The position numbers were made by a program, and so were the translations under genes. From assembly GCF_004681185.1 (NCBI RefSeq), contig NZ_SRIF01000007.1, positions 108,463 to 172,462 of the forward strand: a stretch of 64,000 bases of DNA, given 5' to 3'. This stretch comes from Haloarcula amylovorans (GTDB taxonomy: Archaea; Halobacteriota; Halobacteria; Halobacteriales; Haloarculaceae). This document shows positions 52,355-61,688 of the stretch, in pieces. A model generated the notes under the pieces. That model was not told the DNA's origin and did not search any database. It saw nothing but the letters and a program-made list of their open reading frames with translations. Position 1 is the stretch's first letter; every line of letters begins with the position of its first letter.

Positions 52355-52690
52355 CGTCACCAGCGGTCGAAAGGTTACCTGTGAGTGTGGTTCTGGAAGG
52401 GTACTGGCGTCGATGTTCTCGATGTCCCGAAACGTCTCTTCGACGGGTGCAGCGGCGGCAGCGGCCGGGTCGTAGGGACGGAGTGTCTCATTACAGAGAA
52501 TCTCGATGCGACCATTGTAGAGATCGAGCCCAATCTCGTCGGCGATCTCCCGCAGATCTTGTCCGTTGAGCAGTTCGATGGGATGAGGGTCGCCGTTCTG
52601 TTGGAGACGCTCGGCAAACTCCTGTGCTGGGTTCGTGAACCGCCCAGTTGTAACGACGATGCCTCGCTTTGGGCCGTCTTCTTTACCTGT
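52355..52690 (-). pseudogene. Remnant of a restriction endonuclease-family protein
   Basis: The minus strand reads GPKRGIVVTTGRFTNPAQEF, AERLQQNGDPHPIELLNGQD, LREIADEIGLDLYNGRIEIL, CNETLRPYDPAAA and EETFRDIENIDASTLPEPHS. This is the second half of a haloarchaeal restriction endonuclease-like domain (VVTTGxFT... block). It has no start codon and is joined upstream to a PKD-domain fragment. Confidence 0.6.
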
Positions 52691-52749
52691 CGGGGGGCTT
52701 GGTTGTCATCTCCTGTGGCTCGATCGCTCGGCTTCGATGAGTACCGAGA

Positions 52750-52990
52750 CCGCGTCGGTGCTGACCCGTGCCAGGCCATCGGTGACCGTCAGTTCGAAAG
52801 TCAACCGCGTCGTCGACTCGACTTCCGGCATGGTGAACGACGAACTGGCACTGTCAGCCCCCGAAAGCAACATTGGGGTCCCTTCGGTCTAGTACCAATC
52901 GTAGGTGTTTCCGTCGCCTGTACACACCTTCAAGCGTGACGTCAGCGCCCGCCTCGATGACTTGGGCTGTCCCCTGGTTTGCGACCGCCG
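52750..52990 (-). pseudogene. Detached PKD domain of the GH3 gene
   Basis: Minus-strand frames read TAQVIEAGADVTLEGV, then, after a frameshift, GNTYDWY, a TAG stop, and TEGTPMLLSGADSASSSFT, MPEVESTTRLTFELTVTDGL. This is a PKD-like domain (TYDW and LTVTDGL are hallmarks). It begins where the GH3 frame is lost near 52990, so the enzyme once ended in a PKD domain that two lesions have removed. Confidence 0.6.
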
Positions 52991-55554
52991 GCGTTGGACG
53001 GATTGGGGTGGACGATCAGCATCTCCTCGGCGCGGATATCACGCGAAGAGGCACCGATCAGCACCTGGAACTTCCCGGGATCGATCGTCCACGTCTCGTC
53101 TTCGGGGTCCCAGTACTGGAACGCCTCCGCGTCAAGTTCGATTGTCGCTGTCCTAGTCTCGCCGGCCGGAACGGACACCTTGTCGAACCCACCTAGCTCT
53201 TTGGGCGGTCGTTCGACCACAGGATCGACCTCACTGACGTACACCTGAACTGTTTCGTCTCCATCCATATCCCCGGTGTTGGTCACCTCGATATCGACGG
53301 ACACCGTCTCTCCGGCCGGGATGGCTCTCTTGCAGAGCGTCATGTCGCCATACTCGAAGGAGGTATACGACTCGCCGTGACCGAACTCAAACAGCGGTTC
53401 GATGTCGGCCTCGTCGAAGTGGCGATAACCGACGAACACACCCTCGTCGTAGTAGACGTTCCCGCTAATACCGGGATAGCCACGCCCCTCTTCGGGGAGT
53501 GTGTTGATCTCTTGGGGGAGATAATCCTGGTAGTCCTGTGCGAACGTCACGGGTGTCTTCCCGGATGGATTGACGTCCCCGAACAGCAGATTGGCGACGG
53601 CGCGGCCACCTTCTTGGCCCGGATACCATGCCTGCAGAATCGCGGGGACGTCGTCGACCCACGGCATACCGACTGGCGCTTCTGTGTTGAGAACCACCGC
53701 GGTGTCATCGTTGGCGGCCACGACGGAACTGATCGCGCTCTCCTGGTCACCCGGAAGCCCAAACTTGTAGCGATCGTCGCCGTAGTTCGTATAGGTACGT
53801 GCAAGGAACACGACGGCATCGTTGTTCTTCGCGGCCTCGACGGCTGCGGCCCTGCTGGACGGCGGGTTCCATCGGAGCCGGGCCGGCGAGCCGCCACCGA
53901 CCTCTACGCGGACATCGTAGCTTGTTCCGGCCTCCAGGTCGACGCTGGAGCGCTCGGGCGACGGTGGGAAGAAGGCGAATGCGAACTCCTCGTTGTATCC
54001 GACGAGTTCATCGTCGACGTAGACGTGTCCCTGACCGCGACTGGTGAACTCCAGCCCGTACGTGCCACTTTCCTCGGGGGTGACTGTCCCTTCCAGGACC
54101 ACGCCACCGGCCTCCTCCGGGAAACTTGCAAGGTCTATCGCTCCAGTAGTACCGGTCTCGATCGGTTCCCCTTCGAGGTCAGCGTTGTCGTAGTAGGAGT
54201 ACTCGAACTCGTCATCCGCAGAGACGAGTTCGAGATCGTCGGTCGCAGCCGTCTCGACCGAGACGCTGCCATCGGTCGCTGCGTTTATCCCCTCGGCCGG
54301 TGCGACATCGCCGGTTGACTGGACACTGTCGCTGCCACCGCCGCTCTGTTTGAACTGGCTCGGATCCGGGCCGACGACAGCGACTGAACTGACGCTATCG
54401 GCGAACGGAAGAAGATCCTCGTTTTTCAACAGGACTGAAGCGTTTTGCGCAATCGTCCGTGCCGTCTGGACGTGCTCGTCAGCCCCGATCACTGACGTAT
54501 CTCCGACGCCATCGCGATCCCTGCTAAGAGCACCGATCGCATCTTGGGCGTGCAGCCCACGTCGGACCATATCGTTGAGGACTGCCTCATCTAGGTTATC
54601 GTTTTTGATCGCTGTGGCGAGCGCATCACCGAAGTAATTCGCTCTCGGCATCTCGATGTCGAGACCGCTGTTGGCGGCGTCGACCGTGCTGTGAGTCCCG
54701 CCCCAGTCCGAGACGACGAACCCCTCAAAGCTCCACTCGTCTTTCAGAATTTCTCGGAGGAGCGTTTGGTGTTGGCTGGAATAAGTACCGTTGATTCGGT
54801 TGTACGCCGTCATTACAGCTTCTGCACCCCCCTCTTGAACCGCTTTTCTGAACGCTGGGAGATACAGTTCTCGGAGTGTTCGCTCGTCGACAATGACGTT
54901 CTGTTCGGCGATCGAGAACGAGTCGGCGACATCGCCGGTTGTCCGCGTCTGGTTGTACCCTGTGAAGTGCTTTGCCGTCGCGATGACTCCTCCGTCTTGG
55001 ACCGCCTCGACGTACGGTGTGACCATCTCCCCGGCCAGCAGCGGGTCTTCGCCGTACGTCTCCCCGGCCCGACTGTGGAACGGAATCCGGAAAAGGTCCA
55101 TCGACGGGGCGAGCAAGACCGATACCTGAGCCGCTTTCAGCTCCCGTGCCATCGCTGCGCCCTGCTCAGACGTCAGAGATGGATCGAACGTTGAGGCCGC
55201 TGCAACCGGATGCGGGAAGTCCGTTGTCGGTTGTCCGACTGACGCACCAGTTGGGCCATCAGCCATGTGTACCGGTGGAATGTCGAGGCGCTCAATCCCG
55301 GCGACGGATCCGGCGATACTCCAATCTCCCTCGGGTGGACTTCCGCTCCCATACGTCCGAAGCACCTTCTCTTCGAGGCTCATCTGGCTGATCAGCTCAT
55401 TCAGGTGGCTGTCCGTTTCCTGGGTTGCATCCGCGAGACCGGTGCTCGACAGGAATGCAGCACTGGCCGGCAACGCTCCTATTACTTTCAGAAACGTCCG
55501 ACGATTTGTCGTTCTGTTCCTACCAGTTGTGTCCTGGTCGGCTTTGTCATGCAT
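52942..55554 (-). CDS. Secreted glycoside hydrolase family 3 beta-glucosidase, 3' end damaged
   Basis: About 870 residues from the ATG at 55554. NRRTFLKVIGALPASAAFLS is a Tat signal. The GH3 barrel follows: MADGPTGASV, IATAKHFTGYNQTRT, and VVSDWGGTH with the nucleophile Asp near 283. The second domain contains a PA14 insert (about 440-580; FTSRGQGHVYVDDELVGYNE), the conserved GQEGGRAVANLLFGDVNPSG and a C-terminal Fn3-like domain (VSVDIEVTNTGDMDGDETVQ). After RAEEMLIVHPNPS the frame is unnatural, and the lost PKD domain is in other frames. The catalytic part is intact and probably active outside the cell. Confidence 0.85.
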   Translation of the reverse strand: MHDKADQDTTGRNRTTNRRTFLKVIGALPASAAFLSSTGLADATQETDSHLNELISQMSLEEKVLRTYGSGSPPEGDWSIAGSVAGIERLDIPPVHMADGPTGASVGQPTTDFPHPVAAASTFDPSLTSEQGAAMARELKAAQVSVLLAPSMDLFRIPFHSRAGETYGEDPLLAGEMVTPYVEAVQDGGVIATAKHFTGYNQTRTTGDVADSFSIAEQNVIVDERTLRELYLPAFRKAVQEGGAEAVMTAYNRINGTYSSQHQTLLREILKDEWSFEGFVVSDWGGTHSTVDAANSGLDIEMPRANYFGDALATAIKNDNLDEAVLNDMVRRGLHAQDAIGALSRDRDGVGDTSVIGADEHVQTARTIAQNASVLLKNEDLLPFADSVSSVAVVGPDPSQFKQSGGGSDSVQSTGDVAPAEGINAATDGSVSVETAATDDLELVSADDEFEYSYYDNADLEGEPIETGTTGAIDLASFPEEAGGVVLEGTVTPEESGTYGLEFTSRGQGHVYVDDELVGYNEEFAFAFFPPSPERSSVDLEAGTSYDVRVEVGGGSPARLRWNPPSSRAAAVEAAKNNDAVVFLARTYTNYGDDRYKFGLPGDQESAISSVVAANDDTAVVLNTEAPVGMPWVDDVPAILQAWYPGQEGGRAVANLLFGDVNPSGKTPVTFAQDYQDYLPQEINTLPEEGRGYPGISGNVYYDEGVFVGYRHFDEADIEPLFEFGHGESYTSFEYGDMTLCKRAIPAGETVSVDIEVTNTGDMDGDETVQVYVSEVDPVVERPPKELGGFDKVSVPAGETRTATIELDAEAFQYWDPEDETWTIDPGKFQVLIGASSRDIRAEEMLIVHPNPSNAGGRKPGDSPSHRGGR

Positions 55555-55716
55555 GCCACGCTCAAAGAGCAACGATATACTAATAAAAGAATATCCAGAA
55601 ATAGCTGATAGTTGTATAATATATTTTGGAGGAGTACAAAATCACGCATTCAGCCGAGGAACGCACGAATTCATCCCGATCAGATATTTATTAGCCTGGA
55701 TGAACAAGCAGAGTCA

Positions 55717-56814
55717 ATGAGCGATGACGTGCGACTCCGAGCACGACTGCAGCAGTTTGGCCTCTCGGCTAAGCAGGCAGCCGTGTACTTGAAACTGGTC
55801 GAACGGGGCAGGGCCAAGCCAGCGACAATCGCCTCAGAGACGGATGTCTCGAAGAGTTACGTCTATCAGATTTGTGAGACGCTCGAAGAGGAAGGGCTCG
55901 TTAGAGTCAATGACGAGCAGTCACCAACAACGATTCTGGCTCGCTCGCCCAACGAAGCGCTCAGTGAGCGAATGGACCGGTTGGAGGAAACGATGACTGA
56001 GCTGGAACATCGGTATGACCGGCCGGCACTCGACATGGAATCACTCGAGTCGATCAGAGCCAGGGAGACCTTCTTTCGACGAGCCCGAGACGTCATCGCT
56101 GCTGCCGAATCGGAGATCTATCTCGCGCTCCCGCTGGAAGCTGTCGAGGAATTATCTAAGGACCTTCGAGAGGCTGTCGACCGGGGCGTCATGGTCTTGT
56201 TGACGATTGGAGCCGAACCTCACGAGGTGAGTGAGGGCGATCTGGAAGGTGTCGCAACCGCAGCACGCTACTGGATTCGCGGGATGACTGTCTACCTCTC
56301 GTCGGACCTCGGCCGCGGCATCATTGGCCCGGCATCAGTGCTTCGCTGGAGTCACGGCGAGGGAGAGGCAATCGTGGTCAGTAACCTCTCTATCGCAGCC
56401 ACCATTGAGTCGGCGTACCTGGGGACAATTTGGCCAGCTGCCGAAGAACTGTTCCTGCAACGGCCACCACCACTCCCGCGAACTTACGATTCAATCCGAC
56501 CAGCCGTCTACGACGCGACACTCCACCGCCGCCGAGGTAGGACAGTACAGGTCGAAGCTATCGCACATCCGGCGCGAAAGCAACTCGAACTTGAGGCGCT
56601 CGGAGAGGTGCCACCGGAATCACAGCGGCGCATCACCGGAACGATCACCCATACGCAACAAAATCTCGTTGAACCTTCTAATACCGACTTCGCGATGGAG
56701 TGTGGCTTTCGGGTCGAAACCGATGAGGGAACCGTTAGTGTCGGCGGGCTCGGAGCATCTCTTGAGGACTACGAGGCCGAGAAGATTACCTTGTCTGAAG
56801 CTAATAGGGATTGA
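55717..56814 (+). CDS. TrmB-family transcription regulator
   Basis: A 365-residue protein from the ATG at 55717; a TATA-like AGATATTTATTAG ends about 25 bp upstream. RARLQQFGLSAKQAAVYLKL, ATIASETDVSKSYVYQICET is the winged helix, RLEETMTELEHRYDRP is the coiled coil, and residues about 115-365 contain the sugar-binding TrmB C-terminal domain (EIYLALPLEAVEELSKDLRE). TrmB proteins sense sugars and control their transporters and glycosidases. It is divergent from the GH3 gene (162 bp between starts), which is its likely target. Confidence 0.87.
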   Translation: MSDDVRLRARLQQFGLSAKQAAVYLKLVERGRAKPATIASETDVSKSYVYQICETLEEEGLVRVNDEQSPTTILARSPNEALSERMDRLEETMTELEHRYDRPALDMESLESIRARETFFRRARDVIAAAESEIYLALPLEAVEELSKDLREAVDRGVMVLLTIGAEPHEVSEGDLEGVATAARYWIRGMTVYLSSDLGRGIIGPASVLRWSHGEGEAIVVSNLSIAATIESAYLGTIWPAAEELFLQRPPPLPRTYDSIRPAVYDATLHRRRGRTVQVEAIAHPARKQLELEALGEVPPESQRRITGTITHTQQNLVEPSNTDFAMECGFRVETDEGTVSVGGLGASLEDYEAEKITLSEANRD

Positions 56815-57047
56815 AACTGACTGCTTCCTCGTTAGTCAACTATACGCTGAAATGGCAGCTATACCCGATCTGGGACGTCAAAAGAAGCGTTCCGAGCCGG
56901 AATGTCATTCTACTACTGTCTCGCTCGGCTGCAATCACTGCACCTGAACCGGTCAATACAGACGATACATCGAACAGACAATTTGGTTATATGGGGGGTG
57001 AAAAATCAGGAAAAGCTGATGTATGGTCGGGTTGTAACGTCGAATCT

Positions 57048-57194
57048 ATGGGGTTACTCGAAGTTCTACGCCGGGCAGAAGATGGCACTAACGGTGCCAT
57101 GTACGAATGCCGGGACTGTGGGACAACAGTCTCACCAGAAATGGAGGAATGCCCCGTCTGTGATTCTACTGAAATTGCTTGCTACAAAATCTAA
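57048..57194 (+). CDS. Small zinc-ribbon protein
   Basis: A 48-residue protein, MGLLEVLRRAEDGT followed by YECRDCGTTVSPEMEECPVC; the two CxxC pairs form a zinc ribbon. Haloarchaeal genomes carry many such rubrerythrin-ribbon-like proteins. The longer upstream frame has no similarity and is rejected. The preceding 233 bp contain no gene. Confidence 0.65.
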   Translation: MGLLEVLRRAEDGTNGAMYECRDCGTTVSPEMEECPVCDSTEIACYKI

Positions 57195-57217
57195 TTTCTG
57201 CAACTCGATTGTTTAGT

Positions 57218-57658
57218 CTATGCGTCTGTCTCAGTATGGGGGAGTGCAATGACTGGTCGGTCAGATTTTGTTACGAGCTTGAGTGGGTAGTCCCCAGAGA
57301 GAAACTGCATGATTCGGTTCCCACCACGCGACCGGTATGCGATGGCACTCGCGTTGACCTCCTCGGCAGCGTCAAAGATGGCCTCGACAAGATCTCTGGC
57401 ATAGGCTGTATGCTCGTCTGCGTTTGGGAAAACGCTGCGAACGGCGGCATACGATCCCTCAGCCAACTCTTCGGATTGTTTGACGGGTGTTTTATCCGGA
57501 ACGCCCATCCCCTTTTCAACGACATGAAGCGCTGTCATCTGTTCGGGAGAATATGGCTCAAGTGATTCTGCTGTCTTTTGAGCATCCTCCTCATGTGCAA
57601 CCGGAACGAGAACATGTTCAAGGAGTTCACGCTGCTGTGAGTCACGTTCACTTCCCAT
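57218..57658 (-). CDS. Universal stress protein (UspA family)
   Basis: A 146-residue UspA protein: HVLVPVAHEEDAQKTAESLE opens the fold, MTALHVVEKGMGVPDK follows strand 2, and IAYRSRGGNRIMQFLSGDYP, LKLVTKSDRPVIALPH are the end blocks. The usual ATP-binding G-2x-G-9x-G(S/T) is altered (RSRGGNRIMQFLSGD), so nucleotide binding is uncertain. It is convergent with the zinc-ribbon gene. Confidence 0.85.
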   Translation of the reverse strand: MGSERDSQQRELLEHVLVPVAHEEDAQKTAESLEPYSPEQMTALHVVEKGMGVPDKTPVKQSEELAEGSYAAVRSVFPNADEHTAYARDLVEAIFDAAEEVNASAIAYRSRGGNRIMQFLSGDYPLKLVTKSDRPVIALPHTETDA

Positions 57659-57884
57659 CCAGAAAATAGAGACAGCTATATCATAACAGTTGCTCAGCTA
57701 ACACCTATCCTGCCCAATAAGCACTCCTACTGACTAGCGTATTTTGCTTACCTGACCCTGAAACGGAGGACTTCTAGCAGTAACGGCTCTTTGAATAAGC
57801 CGTAGACTGGCCAGTACGTAATGTAGTGTTGGTGTGAGTGAATGCCACGGCTAATTATCCCCCTGAAGGTTCATATACCGGACA

Positions 57885-58115
57885 ATGAAATACGAGATCG
57901 CCGCAGATGAACGTGTGAGCGAAGCTGTCCTCGCTGGTGTCAGTAGATTCGAATCGACTGCCGTTAGTGACCTTCCGTTGCTCTACGGAACGATAGACCC
58001 TGACGCATTAGAGGTATTACTCACATCTCAAGAGAACACCTGTGTCTCATTCGTATACAGCAACTCTCGAATAGAGATATATGATGGTGAGTTTCTCACA
58101 GTCGAAGCCACCTAA
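57885..58115 (+). CDS. HalOD1-family protein
   Basis: A 76-residue protein: VSEAVLAGVSRFESTAVSDL, LYGTIDPDALEVLLTSQENT and VSFVYSNSRIEIYDGEFLTV match HalOD1. It is related to the protein at 38374 (IDPDAL shared). It is likely a free-standing signalling output. The start is 43 bp after a TATA-like TTATCC region; no operon partner. Confidence 0.78.
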   Translation: MKYEIAADERVSEAVLAGVSRFESTAVSDLPLLYGTIDPDALEVLLTSQENTCVSFVYSNSRIEIYDGEFLTVEAT

Positions 58116-58368
58116 CCGAAGATTCCGTACAGTCCGTACCTATTGAGCGGCTGGTTCAGACATTATTTTGAGAACATTGACACACCTGCTGTGGCGTTCT
58201 CGAGGCATGCTCCTCACCTGCTTTCTTGAGGATCAACCTCTCGAATAACTCCCTCGTGAAGGTGGAGTGGTCGCTGCCGCTCTCGCCGATATCATGCACA
58301 TCTTCACCGCACATGCGGGCATAGGTACTGTGTAGCTAGCAGTGCGACACCGGCTCCCGGAGATACCA

Positions 58369-58497
58369 ATGCCAAAGACAGCATGTACGGAGTATGGCCA
58401 TGAGTCTTCGTACGATACAGGAAGAGACACGCCACATGCGCCAATGCGGTTCTGTCAGTACTGTGGTGCTGAACTACCACCAGAAGAGGAGTGGTGA
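58369..58497 (+). CDS. 42-residue zinc-finger microprotein
   Basis: Reads MPKTACTEYGHESS and ends MRFCQYCGAELPPEEEW. CQYCGA plus CTEYGH would bind one zinc. It is too short for usual ORF cut-offs but shows clean coding sequence to a stop. A degraded copy of its 3' half lies at 61310-61380. The gap 58116-58368 before it holds nothing else. Confidence 0.5.
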   Translation: MPKTACTEYGHESSYDTGRDTPHAPMRFCQYCGAELPPEEEW

Positions 58498-58603
58498 CCA
58501 GTACTCACTTTTGGATTATCGCCTATTACCGAGTCTCTTGGTATCCCAGCTGTCGTTGCGACCACAGAGATCGATAGCAAACTGGCCGTCGAGACGTCTC
58601 TTG

Positions 58604-58870
58604 TCACGCTCTATCCGTGGTTTCAGATGACTCATCGGCTGACGTGATCGAGTAGAGGCGTTTGCGGGCATCAGCGAAATAGATCTCCTCGCGAACCACA
58701 TTTCGGTCCTGAAGTTCCGTCAGGGCATACCGGACAGTACGCACTGAGAGTCGTGTTTCATCGACGAGTTGACTCTGGGTCAGCTCCCCCTCGTATTCCA
58801 GTGTTTTGTAGACAAGCTTCGCACTGGGCGGCGCACCAGCAAGGTGGTCATTCGCATCTGGTGCCACCAT
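58604..58870 (-). CDS. Winged-helix transcription regulator
   Basis: An 88-residue protein from the ATG at 58870 (longer frames exist to 59047 but have no family support). GAPPSAKLVYKTLEYEGELT, QSQLVDETRLSVRTVRYALT and YFADARKRLYSI are a MarR-like winged helix common in haloarchaea. Targets unknown. It lies between the zinc-finger microprotein and the sensor kinase. Confidence 0.72.
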   Translation of the reverse strand: MVAPDANDHLAGAPPSAKLVYKTLEYEGELTQSQLVDETRLSVRTVRYALTELQDRNVVREEIYFADARKRLYSITSADESSETTDRA

Positions 58871-59114
58871 ATGTGTCTCTACGGGAGCTACCACCACAAT
58901 TCCTCGGGTGTGCGCGGCCAGTCCCGCAAATTGGGGTTTTCGGGTTGCACGAAGCATACAGTGTTCACTGTGCTTCGGTGGACTCGTATTGGTGAGTCGG
59001 GTGGGGATACTCACGCGGTAGACCGAGTGGTTCAGAATAGTCGTCAAATAGAATAGTGGCTGTGTAGTCGCCTGATGGCAGCGTTACAGGCCGGCTCGAT
59101 GTGCTGTGACGTCA

Positions 59115-60533
59115 TTAACTGCCTGTAGCGAGCGAAAAGGTGAGTGTAATACGGCTTCCACGAGGGTCCGTTGTGTCAAATGCAATTCTAGCTCCGGAAC
59201 GCCGAACGGCCCAATCGACGAACACCAGTCCGAGCCCTGTTCCGTGACTGAGTGGGGTGATTTCCTGACCAATGAGTAGATTGTTCGTTTCCCTTTCAGG
59301 TATGCCAGGACCATTATCGATTATCCGCAAAATACCGTTGTTCTCAGCAGTCCGTTCTAGTTCGAGTCGAACGATCGGTGTGTCGGTATTGTTGTGTTGA
59401 ATCGCGTTGTCAAGAAGTTCCTTAATCGCATCCTCGATCTCTGGGACTGCTCTTGTCGTGATCTCTGCTCTGTGCGTAATTTCGATATCAGCTGTGGGGA
59501 ACTTATCACGACTTTTCGCTACCTGCCGATCAACGACAGACGTGAGGTCTGTTATAACTGGATCGGACGGATCGGATAAGAGGCTGACAATCTTCCGTTC
59601 ATGGTTCGCCTGTTCAACGAGGTGTGCAGCATGCTCTTGTATCCGGCGGGCACAGTCAGTGGCATCGTCAACTCTGCCTTGTTGAATGCTTTCTGCCATA
59701 CCATGAATAACAGTCATCTCGTTACGGATATTATGGCGAAGCCATTGTTCGAAAATCTGCAACTGTCGCTTTCGTTCCTCTTGCTCTGTGAGATCGACGA
59801 TGATAGCTTGGCCGATATCTCTGCCGAAGAAGGAGCCGGTAGCAGTCGAGACGTGGATATACCGTATATCGCCAGCCGCGGTTCGAAGCTTCATTTGCGT
59901 TGGTCCTGTCGACTCTTTCGCTTCGATGACTGCCGTAATTTCGTCCCGAGCGCTCTCTCGATCATCCGGATGGATAAATTCGAAGATCGACTCTCCGAGT
60001 AACTCTTCCCGGCAGTCTTTGTCGAGTAATTCGAGGATTGCATCGTTACACCAGATGATTTCTCCGCTTTTATCGAAGATATTTATCGGGAACGGAGATG
60101 TCTTCACGAGACTCCGGTAGCGATTCTGACTTTCGTCTTCGTTTCGAGAGACTGAGTCTTGGAGATTGTTTTGAAGTCGGGTGACGACTGTCTCTGGATC
60201 GCTGTCTGCTGGGATATACCCATCCGCATCGGCGGCAAGCGCCTCACCTGCGATCGTTTCGGACCCGTCCGTAGGAACCAGGAGAAACGGTAGATCCGGC
60301 TGAGACATACGAAGTGACCTGAGAAGCTGGAGCCCATCGAACTCAGGGAGTGAATATTCGCTGATGATGCCGTCAATATCGTCTTTTCGTACTCGGCGAA
60401 GACAGTCTGACGCAGCGGAGACGCGTTCGACTTCGAATCCGCTGGTATCGAGCTCCGCTGTAAGCTGCCGGTCAACAGTGTCGGCTAATCCTACGAGCAG
60501 AATGCGAGTCTCGTCGTCAGCAGACACTGCCAT
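59115..60533 (-). CDS. Hybrid receiver-PAS-histidine kinase
   Basis: A 472-residue cytosolic protein. Receiver domain about 10-125 (ILLVGLADTVDRQL, SEYSLPEFDGLQLLR); PAS about 140-255 (FPINIFDKSGEIIWCNDAI, FEFIHPDDRESA); HisKA about 262-320 with the phospho-His in WLRHNIRNEMTVI; HATPase to the end (LLDNAIQHN, DNGPGIP, GTGLGLVFVDW). At the usual receiver Asp there is Glu59 (SEYSLP), a known haloarchaeal variant, so the receiver is likely not phosphorylated. No cognate output regulator adjoins. Confidence 0.88.
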   Translation of the reverse strand: MAVSADDETRILLVGLADTVDRQLTAELDTSGFEVERVSAASDCLRRVRKDDIDGIISEYSLPEFDGLQLLRSLRMSQPDLPFLLVPTDGSETIAGEALAADADGYIPADSDPETVVTRLQNNLQDSVSRNEDESQNRYRSLVKTSPFPINIFDKSGEIIWCNDAILELLDKDCREELLGESIFEFIHPDDRESARDEITAVIEAKESTGPTQMKLRTAAGDIRYIHVSTATGSFFGRDIGQAIIVDLTEQEERKRQLQIFEQWLRHNIRNEMTVIHGMAESIQQGRVDDATDCARRIQEHAAHLVEQANHERKIVSLLSDPSDPVITDLTSVVDRQVAKSRDKFPTADIEITHRAEITTRAVPEIEDAIKELLDNAIQHNNTDTPIVRLELERTAENNGILRIIDNGPGIPERETNNLLIGQEITPLSHGTGLGLVFVDWAVRRSGARIAFDTTDPRGSRITLTFSLATGS

Positions 60534-60873
60534 TCGATGTATATTGTATCTACGAACACGACACTTGTAATCGTCGGGTGTCAGAACTCTGGGTTATTGT
60601 AACCATATTCTGCAGGCCGTTGCCGCACGAATATGACTGCTGCAGGTATTTGCTGGTCGTTCGCCGCTGGAATCCGGGTGCTGGTCAGGATAGTACAGAG
60701 TATTGATTCTCCATCAGCGCAAAAAATCATATCGAGAAGAATAGAGACAAGCTGCCATCAGCTATAACTAGCAAGTCCGTCAATCTGTAACCACGGAACA
60801 CGTTCACACGGAGCGATAAAAGACGCTCTTACGATGAAGGGGCTCACCTGTTTCGCAAAAGCGGTATCCTAGT

Positions 60874-61191
60874 ATGTCAGAAGGGAACAACGGCGACCAC
60901 GACCGTGCAGACCCGCATTCAATGGACGATGACCATGCACAGGTTATCGACGTATTAGAGCAGGCACTCGACGTTGACGACACTGAACCAACGAACTATC
61001 ACGTCCGAGAGGCGCTCCAATACCTCCATCTCGAAAATAGGGGCGAGGTCGCACAACTGTTGAACAAAGCGCTCGACACTGACGATCATGATTCGGCGGA
61101 TTTCTTCATCCGTGAGGCAATCGAGCTTCTCGAGATTGAGACGCAGGTCGCATCGACCGATCAAGTGAATCAGGAAAAAGGAGCGAAGTAA
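60874..61191 (+). CDS. Small acidic protein with an internal duplication
   Basis: A 105-residue protein built from two similar units: VIDVLEQALDVDDTEPTNYH, then VREALQYL and EVAQLLNKALDTDDHDSADF, then FIREAIELL. Each is a helix, an acidic turn and a second helix. It resembles no family known to me. The 340 bp before it (60534-60873) hold nothing else. Confidence 0.62.
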   Translation: MSEGNNGDHDRADPHSMDDDHAQVIDVLEQALDVDDTEPTNYHVREALQYLHLENRGEVAQLLNKALDTDDHDSADFFIREAIELLEIETQVASTDQVNQEKGAK

Positions 61192-61309
61192 TGCAATCGG
61201 TTATTTGTTCTCAGGAGACTCTCTTAAGCGCTTGATTGGTGTGTCAGGGAAAGTCTGCACTCCTCCTGAACGGTTGTTTCTGGATATCTTCTTGCGAACA
61301 CTAAGACAG

Positions 61310-61380
61310 GGCACGTGCGCCGTGGCGGTTCTGTCAGTAGTGTGGGACTGAGCTGTCACCACAAGAGGAGTGGTGACTAG
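61310..61380 (+). pseudogene. Degraded copy of the 42-residue zinc-finger gene
   Basis: Reads WRFCQ, a TAG stop where Tyr was (TAC to TAG), then CGTELSPQEEW and a stop, aligned with the 3' half of the gene at 58369. Flanking bases also match over about 70 bp. The start region is lost. Confidence 0.5.
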
Positions 61381-61397
61381 CACTTGCGTCTGAATTG

Positions 61398-61688
61398 TTA
61401 TCCGGCGTCAACCATGTTCTGTGCCTCGATTGTTTCCCAGACGTCCTGCCCATCGTCTGTCAGTCCATACACGCGACCTTTGCGACGATCCTCAGAGACG
61501 AGCAAGGTGACGAGATCCGCCTCACGGAGTTCGTTGAGTGCCCGAGAGATATGTGCGATACTCAGGTCGGTTTCCTCCGCGATGAGTGAGGGTGTCGCCG
61601 GACTCTGATTGAGGCGTCGCAGTGTGTCGACACGGTAGCGCGAACTGATGACGAAGCTCACGTCGTCCCACTGTTCAGCAGTTGTCAT
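61398..61688 (-). CDS. Winged-helix regulator
   Basis: A 96-residue protein: WDDVSFVISSRYRVDTLRRL, IAEETDLSIAHISRALNELR and VSEDRRKGRVYGLTDDGQDV form an ArsR/MarR-type winged helix typical of haloarchaea. Targets unknown. The 617 bp upstream (61689-62305) show no supported gene. Confidence 0.78.
   Translation of the reverse strand: MTTAEQWDDVSFVISSRYRVDTLRRLNQSPATPSLIAEETDLSIAHISRALNELREADLVTLLVSEDRRKGRVYGLTDDGQDVWETIEAQNMVDAG

Noticed and set aside
52385..52939. 184-codon plus-strand frame
   Set aside because: It is opposite the nuclease and PKD remnants, whose minus-strand motifs are convincing.
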